From Candidatus Nanohalarchaeota archaeon (GTDB lineage: Archaea; EX4484-52; B79-G9), in assembly GCA_003660865.1 (NCBI GenBank), contig QMVA01000025.1, positions 1-11,827 on the forward strand: 11,827 bases of DNA. The letters are read 5' to 3'. A program made the translations under genes and the position numbers. The notes under the pieces were generated by a model. That model ran no database searches. It was given only the letters and a program-made list of their open reading frames with translations, and was not told where the DNA came from. Each line of letters begins with the position of its first letter. Position 1 is the first letter of the stretch. Below, in pieces: positions 6,953 to 11,827 of this stretch.

Positions 6953-7899
6953 AATACCACATAATAGTTTTTTTTATCCAAGACTTTTAGACCCACGACC
7001 CCCTTGTCCACGAGCTTGTCAAGCACGATGGCTGCGTCACTTCCATTAAACCTCGAAATTATTTCATCTCTTGTGCATGGCCTTCTCAAAAGAAGGTCAG
7101 TAATCTCTGTACGCAGTTGGTCTTGTACTATATTCCTGTTGACTTTTTTCTGTTCATTTTCACTGAAATACCGGATTTTGATGCCGCTCTCTCTTGATAT
7201 TCTCCCTGCAATCTCTGATAGCTTCTTTGAATCTATGGGGTGCAGGATACCATTATCATCTGATGGGCGGGTGGCAGTTCCAAGCAAGACCTCTATTGGT
7301 TTTGACTTATTTATATCGCGGTAGACTTCCAAAAGAGCGTCTATTGTTTCATCATCTGCATTGGTCACATTGGCGTATGAAAATATCAATGTCTGGATGC
7401 AGACTTTGGTGTTTATCAATTTTATTCCATCTATAATATCTGCTAACTTAATACCTTTTGCAGGGTTGTTTATCTTTTCAAATAACTGCTGTGTCGGCGC
7501 GTCAATCTTTGCGATGACAACATCGCAGTTGTCAAGGTTAGCCCGTATATCTTTTCTTGATGCAAAACATGCGTTAGTGAGTACTGCTATTGGAATGTCG
7601 CACATCTCTTTGATTCTTTGTGCAGCCGGTCCAAGATTGAGATTCAGTGTGGGCTCGCCCTGCCCTGAAAATGTGATATAGTCTGGTTTTATTTCATTTA
7701 TCTTTTTTTCCAGGATGTCAAAGTCTTTTGAAGGCAGATTCATGGGTACTGGTTCGGACACCTGGGCGCCTTTGTGTCCAAGATGACAGTAGAGACAGTT
7801 AAATGGGCAGGCTTTAGAGTAGCCTTTCGGTGCATCAACTAAATCAACGCCAAGCGAATTTCCAAGCCTCCACGAAGGAACCGGTCCGTATATTTTCAT
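6949..7899 (-). CDS. COG0731-type radical SAM protein with C-terminal winged helix
   Basis: From the ATG at 7899 the protein has 316 residues. It opens with the family signature KIYGPVPSWRLG and GVDLV, then the radical SAM cysteines C31, C35 and C38 (CX3CX2C in ACPFNCLYCHLG). The SAM-binding glycine motif FSGQGEPT (77-84) follows. Residues about 262-316 form a winged-helix-like tail. COG0731 includes the wyosine enzyme Taw1, but this protein belongs to a different, uncharacterised branch starting with YGPVPSWRLG. A longer form starting with TTG at 7911 is possible, but the TATA box at 7938-7946 puts transcription start around 7916, favouring the ATG. The gene ends in an ATGA overlap with the first MinD-type ATPase, so it likely acts in the same pathway, perhaps building or modifying a cofactor. 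Confidence 0.88.
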   Translation of the reverse strand: MKIYGPVPSWRLGNSLGVDLVDAPKGYSKACPFNCLYCHLGHKGAQVSEPVPMNLPSKDFDILEKKINEIKPDYITFSGQGEPTLNLNLGPAAQRIKEMCDIPIAVLTNACFASRKDIRANLDNCDVVIAKIDAPTQQLFEKINNPAKGIKLADIIDGIKLINTKVCIQTLIFSYANVTNADDETIDALLEVYRDINKSKPIEVLLGTATRPSDDNGILHPIDSKKLSEIAGRISRESGIKIRYFSENEQKKVNRNIVQDQLRTEITDLLLRRPCTRDEIISRFNGSDAAIVLDKLVDKGVVGLKVLDKKNYYVVL

Positions 7900-7937
7900 A
7901 CTATAGTTCAACTCGGTTACTACATTAACAAATATAA

Positions 7938-7946
7938 CTCTATAAA
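7938..7946 (-). promoter_or_regulatory. TATA box for the radical SAM-ATPase genes
   Basis: On the minus strand TTTATAGAG lies between the stop of the second NifX-like gene and the radical SAM gene. It would start transcription near 7916, giving a leader of roughly 17 bases to the ATG at 7899. It may be an internal promoter that allows separate control of the radical SAM, ATPase and glycosylase genes. Confidence 0.45.
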
Positions 7947-7955
7947 CAATAGGGG

Positions 7956-8408
7956 TTAACTATCTGGCAAAGACGTATGATCCACGTTCTGTCTTTGACT
8001 AGATTCATCATGCCCTTTGTAGTCTTCTTCGCCCTCATGCCCGTCTTCCTTGTATATGCCATAGCCGCGCCCGGCACCGGGAGTGCATGTGCCTGCGCTG
8101 CCCTCTAATTTGCCTTCCCGGAATTTTTCAATGGTCTCATCAACACTCCCGCTGACACCGACAATAAGCTCAATATTGAACTGTTTGAAAAACTCCTGCG
8201 CGCGGGAGCCTGCGCCGCCGGCAATCACAACATTTACACCTATATCCTGAAAGAATTTAGGCAAAGATCCGGCACTATCATGTCCCTGGTTCTCAATCAC
8301 TTCTTTTTTTATTACCTTTCCATCATCTATTTCTGCAATCGTAAACTGCGGGCATCTGCCGAAATGTTCTGACACGTTTCCATTGTCTGTTGATATTGCT
8401 ATTTTCAT
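7956..8408 (-). CDS. NifX-like (COG1433) metal-cluster-binding protein with His-containing tail
   Basis: From the ATG at 8408 it has 150 residues. A GTG nine bases upstream is in frame but lies in the AGTGAT sequence that looks like the ribosome-binding site, so ATG is preferred. Residues 1-106 are the dinitrogenase Fe-Mo cofactor-type fold: MKIAISTDNG, EHFGRCPQF with C19, a VIAGGAGSRA loop and a C-terminal helix. Members of this family bind Fe-Mo cofactor precursors or, in the orange protein, a Mo/Cu-sulfide cluster. A tail of about 44 residues (107-150) has Cys108, a GAGRGYG segment, acidic residues and His124, His133 and His144, and may bind metal. A second NifX-like protein is encoded 17 bases upstream; the two may act as a pair. 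Confidence 0.88.
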   Translation of the reverse strand: MKIAISTDNGNVSEHFGRCPQFTIAEIDDGKVIKKEVIENQGHDSAGSLPKFFQDIGVNVVIAGGAGSRAQEFFKQFNIELIVGVSGSVDETIEKFREGKLEGSAGTCTPGAGRGYGIYKEDGHEGEEDYKGHDESSQRQNVDHTSLPDS

Positions 8409-8424
8409 ATCTATCACTAATAAT

Positions 8425-8796
8425 TTATTTATTCATACCGAAATGAGAAGGCACAATATCTGTCAGTTCTGCCAGTTTCCCGTCTATCAGTGCCATCACC
8501 GCATCTTCTACAGGCCCTGATGCCTGATATACAGGAATTCCAAGCCCACTGATGGCCCGTGAGGAATTGGGTCCCAAGTTTCCCGTTATTATCTTGTCTG
8601 GTTTCATATTGCCAACCTGCTGTGTTGCCGCGATACCTGCACCCTGTCCCTGTATTGCACCGTTGTTTTTTTCGCATGTAACATTTCCGATTTTGCCATC
8701 CTCTACTTCTACAGCAAGAAAATACGTGCATCTTCCGAAACGACTGTCAACATTGCTTTTAATGTCTTCTCCACTTGAACTTACTACTATTTTCAT
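8425..8796 (-). CDS. NifX-like (COG1433) metal-cluster-binding protein
   Basis: The 123-residue protein is a stand-alone dinitrogenase Fe-Mo cofactor-type domain. Seen features are MKIVVSSSG, SRFGRCTYF (C23), the GQGAGIAATQQV segment and the TGNLGPNSSRA loop. The set is close to bacterial COG1433 proteins of the orange protein group, which bind a metal-sulfide cluster non-covalently. A strong ribosome-binding site (GGAGGCGTGA) lies five bases before the ATG. It may have its own promoter in the 92-base gap upstream. It is clearly different in sequence from the downstream NifX-like gene and lacks its tail, so the two probably have distinct roles, such as carrier and final holder of a cluster. 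Confidence 0.9.
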   Translation of the reverse strand: MKIVVSSSGEDIKSNVDSRFGRCTYFLAVEVEDGKIGNVTCEKNNGAIQGQGAGIAATQQVGNMKPDKIITGNLGPNSSRAISGLGIPVYQASGPVEDAVMALIDGKLAELTDIVPSHFGMNK

Positions 8797-8817
8797 ATTT
8801 TCACGCCTCCGTTCTTG

Positions 8818-8832
8818 TAAATATTATATATC
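8818..8832 (-). promoter_or_regulatory. Possible TATA box for the NifX-like genes
   Basis: On the minus strand GATATATAATATTTA lies 22-36 bases ahead of the first NifX-like ATG. If used, the transcript would begin very close to the ribosome-binding site at 8801-8810. It would allow these genes to be expressed separately from DUF134-DUF5320. Confidence 0.35.
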
Positions 8833-8840
8833 ACTGCTTA

Positions 8841-8869
8841 CAGTGGAGTAAAATATCAATACTCCGCTG
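8841..8869. promoter_or_regulatory. Inverted repeat / stem-loop between DUF5320 and NifX-like genes
   Basis: CAGTGGAGTA and TACTCCGCTG pair over nine of ten positions around a nine-base A/T-rich loop; the six inner pairs are perfect. It lies just upstream of the possible TATA box of the NifX-like genes and about 20 bases after the DUF5320 stop. It could be an operator, an RNA processing or stability hairpin, or a transcription attenuator. Confidence 0.5.
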
Positions 8870-8888
8870 CCCACAGCAATCAGATATC

Positions 8889-9173
8889 TCACTTTTTTAG
8901 CTCTTCAAGTTGTCTTTCAATCTCTTTCAGGCTCTCTTCAGTTGCAGATTTCTGCTGCTCAAGATTTTTCATCTGCTGCTCTTTTGAGAGTACCTGTGGC
9001 AAAGGCGCAATGTTTGCAGGAATTGCGCGCGCAAAGCCTCTTCCGTGGCCAAATCCTCTGCCCATACCAAAAGAGCCTCTCATGGGTGCTGCGCTACCTT
9101 CTGCGCAATAGCCCAATCCTCTTCCTGTCATTGGTCCGTCTCCACTGGGTCCTGTCCTGTCTCTACCTGGCAT
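8889..9173 (-). CDS. DUF5320 family protein with Gly/Arg-rich centre and coiled-coil tail
   Basis: From the ATG at 9173 it has 94 residues. The in-frame GTG at 9182 is part of a full GAGGTGAT ribosome-binding site, so ATG is the start. The N-terminus has the DUF5320 signature MPGRDRTGPSGDGPMTGRG followed by LGYC (C23). Residues about 31-50 are Gly/Arg/Phe-rich (GRGFGHGRG). Residues 62-94 are a heptad-like coiled coil rich in Glu, Gln and Lys. DUF5320 genes are regularly found beside COG1433 and DUF134 genes in anaerobes; the biochemical role is not known. The coil suggests oligomerisation or docking of partner proteins, and the Gly-rich part a flexible linker. Confidence 0.88.
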   Translation of the reverse strand: MPGRDRTGPSGDGPMTGRGLGYCAEGSAAPMRGSFGMGRGFGHGRGFARAIPANIAPLPQVLSKEQQMKNLEQQKSATEESLKEIERQLEELKK

Positions 9174-9194
9174 ATTTATCACCTCATTTATTTT

Positions 9195-9674
9195 TTATCC
9201 TCTGATCATCTGTGCTCCGCATTTTGGGCATTTCATCTGCACACACGACTGTCCTCTTGTATGCGTCTCTTCGTATCCGCATGCAGGGCATTTGCACTTC
9301 TCCGGCGCAGCGCCAAATCCTGCACCTTGGCCTCTGCCCATGCCACCTCTACCGAACCCGGCAGGTCCCTGTCCGTTTCCACCTGGCATAGTATATACAC
9401 CTCCTTGTATTCTTATTGCTTTTCCATTGACAATCGCATCCGCAATCTTTTGTCTTGCTTCTGTAAGAGTCCTGTGGAACGTCGATTGATGGAAACCCAT
9501 TTTGTGCGCCGCATGTATCTGGTTCATTTTGCGTAAATCGCTGAGCCGGATGCATTCAAGCTCGTCAACAGTTAAAACAATTTCCTCAAGGTCAGATAGA
9601 GGAATTGCCTGAGGCTTGAAATACGTCACAGCGGGCTTGTATTCAACGATTCTTTGTTTTCGTGGACGCACCAT
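9195..9674 (-). CDS. DUF134 (UPF0251) helix-turn-helix protein with C-terminal zinc ribbon
   Basis: The 159-residue protein opens with the UPF0251 signature (MVRPRKQRIV, FKPQAIPL) and a sigma-factor-region-4-like helix-turn-helix at about 35-80 (VLTVDELECIRLSD, HKMGFHQSTFHRTL). A Gly/Arg-rich linker follows (97-123), then a zinc-ribbon-like end with CKCPAC (C127, C129, C132), C144 and CPKC (C149, C152). It probably binds DNA and regulates the metal island. As first gene of the minus-strand run it likely controls its own promoter; two ATGCAT boxes lie right at its start. Its TATA box is only 22 bases before the ATG, so the mRNA is probably leaderless. The zinc ribbon with a GETHTRG-type hairpin recurs in proteins linked to this gene set. 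Confidence 0.9.
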   Translation of the reverse strand: MVRPRKQRIVEYKPAVTYFKPQAIPLSDLEEIVLTVDELECIRLSDLRKMNQIHAAHKMGFHQSTFHRTLTEARQKIADAIVNGKAIRIQGGVYTMPGGNGQGPAGFGRGGMGRGQGAGFGAAPEKCKCPACGYEETHTRGQSCVQMKCPKCGAQMIRG

Positions 9675-9693
9675 TATGCATTATTATGCATAA
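9673..9693. promoter_or_regulatory. Two ATGCAT boxes one helical turn apart at the DUF134 start
   Basis: The decamer ATTATGCATW is repeated head to tail (9673-9682 and 9683-9692), putting two ATGCAT palindromes at 9676-9681 and 9686-9691, exactly 10 bp apart. The second is part of a perfect ten-base palindrome, TTATGCATAA (9684-9693). They lie between the TATA box and the DUF134 start codon, overlapping it, which suits an operator for autoregulation. Confidence 0.5.
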
Positions 9694-9695
9694 CA

Positions 9696-9704
9696 TTATT
9701 TAAA
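9696..9704 (-). promoter_or_regulatory. TATA box of the DUF134-led operon
   Basis: On the minus strand TTTAAATAA lies 22 bases from the DUF134 ATG. Archaeal transcripts start about 25 bases from the TATA centre, which would place the 5' end at the start codon and give a leaderless message. It is the outermost promoter of the metal island and is divergent from the channel gene promoter. Confidence 0.6.
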
Positions 9705-9744
9705 GGTTTCGGAGAAGTTCCTGCAAAAAACAACAAGTTTCACT

Positions 9745-9752
9745 TTTAAATA
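9745..9752 (+). promoter_or_regulatory. TATA box of the mechanosensitive channel gene
   Basis: TTTAAATA begins 31 bases before the ATG at 9776. The predicted transcript start is within a few bases of the ATG, and no ribosome-binding sequence is seen, so the message is probably leaderless. It forms a divergent pair with the DUF134 promoter in a 101-base gap. Confidence 0.6.
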
Positions 9753-9775
9753 GTTGAAAAGTCATAAAACACATC

Positions 9776-10849
9776 ATGGCATTCAATAGTACAGAAATCA
9801 TAACGAGCACACTTTCAAACAACTACATAGAAGACCAGTTTCTGGTGCCGATAGTTGTATTTATTCTTACGGTCTTTGTCCTGAAATTTTTCAAATTCGT
9901 GATTATCAGCAAACTAAAAAAACTATCTGTAAGAACCAAGAATGATGTTGATGATGTACTTGTAAAAATAATAGATGATATTGGCTGGCCATTTTATCTT
10001 TTCATGGCGCTTTATGCTGCCCTGAAGTTATCAGGTATAACAGGCACAGTAGATACTTTCATGGACACCGCAGCATTCATTGCAATAGTCTATTACGCAA
10101 CCGGCGCCATCCAGACTGCAATCAAATTCACCACCCAAAAACTAATCAAAAGAAGGCAAAGAGAGCAAAAACAGATAGATACATCTGTAATAGACTTTTT
10201 AAGCGGCCTTTTAAAAGGAATCATGTGGCTGATTGCATTCCTAATCATTCTATCAAACCTCGGCTACAACGTTACAGCACTCATTTCAGGTCTTGGGATA
10301 GCAGGAATCGCTATTGCTTTTGCCCTGCAGAATGTCCTGACTGATATCTTTGCATCATTTTCAATATATTTTGACAAGCCGTTTCGCGTCGGGGACTTTA
10401 TCATCATCGGAGGCGATATGGGCACAGTCAAAAAAATAGGGATAAAGACCACAAGAATTGAAAGTCTGTGGGGCCAGGAAATCGTGGTCTCAAATAAAGA
10501 CCTTACATCCACAAGAATCAATAACTACAAAAAGATGGAAAAAAGAAGAGTTGCTTTCACATTCGGGGTAGTCTATGAAACACCATCTGTAAAACTTAAA
10601 AAAATACTGGAAATAATGCCTGCGATATTTGATAAAATCGAGCTGGCCGAACTGAACAGGGTCCATTTCAAGGAATTTGCGGATTCCAGCCTTAATTTTG
10701 AAGTTGTCTATTATGTGGATACAGGAGACTACAACAAATATATGGATATACAACAGGAAATAAACTTTGCAATCAAAGAGGCGTTTGAAAAAGAAGGAAT
10801 AGAATTTGCATATCCAACACAGACTGTTTTTGTCAGTAAGCAGGGATAG
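9776..10849 (+). CDS. MscS-family small-conductance mechanosensitive channel
   Basis: The 357-residue membrane protein opens under membrane tension to release solutes on osmotic downshock. It has about five hydrophobic helices (about 22-45, 68-87, 97-117, 140-163 and the pore helix 165-195), more than the three of E. coli MscS. The MscS signature is clear at 174-210 (GIAGIAIAFALQNVLTDIF then YFDKPFRVGDFI), followed by the beta domain with GTVKKIGIKTTRI and the cytoplasmic alpha/beta domain to the C-terminus. The Gly/Ala pattern of the pore helix is kept. Read from its own promoter, it is followed after 12 bases by an unknown membrane-anchored protein, with which it probably forms an operon. 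Confidence 0.95.
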   Translation: MAFNSTEIITSTLSNNYIEDQFLVPIVVFILTVFVLKFFKFVIISKLKKLSVRTKNDVDDVLVKIIDDIGWPFYLFMALYAALKLSGITGTVDTFMDTAAFIAIVYYATGAIQTAIKFTTQKLIKRRQREQKQIDTSVIDFLSGLLKGIMWLIAFLIILSNLGYNVTALISGLGIAGIAIAFALQNVLTDIFASFSIYFDKPFRVGDFIIIGGDMGTVKKIGIKTTRIESLWGQEIVVSNKDLTSTRINNYKKMEKRRVAFTFGVVYETPSVKLKKILEIMPAIFDKIELAELNRVHFKEFADSSLNFEVVYYVDTGDYNKYMDIQQEINFAIKEAFEKEGIEFAYPTQTVFVSKQG

Positions 10850-10861
10850 GGGGATATTTAG

Positions 10862-11527
10862 ATGATACAATACATGATTCTTCTGATAGCTGCGATTATT
10901 TTAGCCATCGTGGCATTCGCTTTCTGGTCTGAAAAAAAGAGGAGAGAAGAGCTAAAAACCGCAGCACATAGAATGGCTTTCTCTTTCAGCCCTGAAAAAG
11001 ACGTAAATCTTACAGTTCCTATGGGAAACATGAAGCTTTTTACAAAAGGACATTCACGCAAAGCTCACAACATCATGAAAGGAGAGACGAACCGGGTTCA
11101 CTGGACTGTTTTCGACTACGAGTATACTGTCGGCTATGGCAGACACTCACACACTTATAATCTAACTGTTGCCTCTGCACAACTTCATGACCTTAGTCTG
11201 CCGAAATTCTCATTAGGACCCGAATCATTCTTTGATAAACTTGGCGACATGATCGGATACAAAGACATTGATTTTGATAGCAATCCTGAATTCTCAAAAA
11301 GATACCTTCTGAAAGGGATGGATGAAAGCGCAATAAGAAAACTGTTCACTCACGAGATCCTGCACTATTTTGAAAAAAGGACTGGCACAATTAACATTGA
11401 GACAGATAAAAACAGTATCATTGTCTATACCTCTGGCAGGAGGGTAGACCCCAAAGACATGCGTGCTTTCATAACAAGCGCATCTGAGGCCGTGAACCTC
11501 TTCAAAAAAGGTGCGCATAAATTCTAA
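10862..11527 (+). CDS. Membrane-anchored protein of unknown function
   Basis: The 221-residue protein has one N-terminal transmembrane helix (about 3-22) followed by basic residues (EKKRREE), so the rest should be cytoplasmic. The body has GHSRKAHNIMKG (63-74), a beta hairpin with FDYEYTVGYGRHSHTYN (84-100), and PKFSLGPESFFDKLG (114-128). It continues with DIDFDSNPEFSKRYLLKG (135-152) and a C-terminal part with IIVYTSGRRVDP. This pattern looks like a family of uncharacterised bacterial and archaeal membrane proteins, but I cannot name it. It starts 12 bases after the MscS stop with a GGGGGAT ribosome-binding-like sequence. A paralogue follows on the same strand. A role with the channel or in membrane stress is only suggested by position. 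Confidence 0.75.
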   Translation: MIQYMILLIAAIILAIVAFAFWSEKKRREELKTAAHRMAFSFSPEKDVNLTVPMGNMKLFTKGHSRKAHNIMKGETNRVHWTVFDYEYTVGYGRHSHTYNLTVASAQLHDLSLPKFSLGPESFFDKLGDMIGYKDIDFDSNPEFSKRYLLKGMDESAIRKLFTHEILHYFEKRTGTINIETDKNSIIVYTSGRRVDPKDMRAFITSASEAVNLFKKGAHKF

Positions 11528-11563
11528 CCCTCGACAAGAATTATATACCCCTTGGCAAAAAGC

Positions 11564-11570
11564 ATTTATA
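11564..11570 (+). promoter_or_regulatory. TATA box for the second unknown membrane protein
   Basis: ATTTATA lies 31-37 bases before the ATG at 11601 in the 73-base gap after the previous gene. It predicts a short leader of a few bases. An additional TATA-like run (TTATATA at 11541-11547) is farther upstream. Its presence suggests that the second paralogue is expressed independently. Confidence 0.45.
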
Positions 11571-11600
11571 CCTCGCAATCTACATGCTATCTTGGTACAA

Positions 11601-11827
11601 ATGAACAACATATATATTTATGTCATAATTTTCATATTATCTCTTCTATCCATTGGAACAACTGCTCTCCTTGCCAAAAAAAGACGCAAAGACATGGAAA
11701 TCGCATCAAAACACATAGGATTTTCTTATGCGAAAGTATCAGATCAGGACATTCTGTCCTCTGTAAAAGGCTTCAACCTCTGCTGTAGGGGGCATTCAGC
11801 GAAAGCATACAATATCATGGAAGGAAA
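11601..11827 (+). CDS. Paralogue of the preceding membrane-anchored protein (3' partial)
   Basis: An ATG at 11601 opens a frame that runs without a stop to the window end, giving 75 complete codons. An N-terminal transmembrane helix (about 4-25) is followed by KKRRKDMEIA. The part matching the upstream gene is HIGFSYAK, then CCRGHSAKAYNIMEG, against HRMAFSFS and FTKGHSRKAHNIMKG there. Length of hydrophobic start, basic turn and the GHS.KA.NIM.G motif agree in position, so it is a tandem duplicate with moderate divergence. The C-terminal part lies outside. Two adjacent cysteines (CC before RGHS) are not in the paralogue. Function unknown. Confidence 0.8.
   Translation, partial: MNNIYIYVIIFILSLLSIGTTALLAKKRRKDMEIASKHIGFSYAKVSDQDILSSVKGFNLCCRGHSAKAYNIMEG

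Noticed and set aside
8409..8417. GTG start for the second NifX-like gene
   Set aside because: The GTG lies within the AGTGAT ribosome-binding-like sequence, and the family begins at MKIAIS, so the ATG at 8408 is preferred.
9045..9536. Plus-strand open frame opposite DUF5320 and DUF134
   Set aside because: It is a shadow of two genes with strong family signatures and ribosome-binding sites; the translation is Ser/Cys/His-rich without a motif.
9742..9762. Inverted repeat ACTTTT...AAAAGT around the channel TATA box
   Set aside because: Six-base A/T-rich arms in an A/T-rich promoter are likely by chance.

Overview
The window looks like part of the chromosome of an anaerobic archaeon, possibly a euryarchaeal or DPANN/Altiarchaeota-like lineage; the sequence does not allow a firmer placement. 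Signs of an archaeon are TATA-box elements about 25 bp ahead of presumed transcript starts, two apparently leaderless genes, secreted proteins rich in N-glycosylation sequons, a family 4 Fe-S uracil-DNA glycosylase, and a membrane-anchored winged-helix regulator. The many 4Fe-4S proteins and the NifX-like and MinD-ferredoxin genes point to anaerobic life. No rRNA, tRNA, CRISPR array, transposase or phage gene was seen.

Layout. (1) 1-2382, plus strand: two tandem paralogous secreted proteins, each with a CARDB-like domain and a C-terminal membrane anchor; the first is cut by the window edge and begins in a Tyr-Gly repeat. (2) 2456-4030, minus: a secreted thioredoxin domain fused to a six-helix CcdA/DsbD-type thiol-electron transporter, with a recent internal duplication in the linker. 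(3) 4092-4616, minus: a two-helix membrane protein with a cytoplasmic winged helix and a CxxxC pair in its outside loop. (4) 4617-5207, minus: family 4 uracil-DNA glycosylase. (5) 5214-9674, minus: a compact metal/Fe-S gene island running DUF134 DNA-binding protein, DUF5320 protein, two NifX-like (COG1433) proteins, a COG0731 radical SAM protein, and two MinD-type ATPases with inserted double-[4Fe-4S] ferredoxins. (6) 9776-10849, plus: an MscS channel, followed by a pair of tandem unknown membrane-anchored proteins, the second cut by the window end.

How they may work together. The island resembles the 'orange protein' (ORP) gene set known from anaerobic bacteria such as Desulfovibrio, where COG1433 proteins, ferredoxin-MinD ATPases and associated regulators form a complex that handles an unusual Mo/Cu-sulfide cluster. 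Here it also contains a radical SAM enzyme. Separately, regions 1-3 suggest an envelope thiol module: cysteine-containing surface proteins, a thiol-redox transporter, and a candidate transmembrane redox sensor next to a palindrome at the transporter promoter. That second module is inference from domain content and proximity only.
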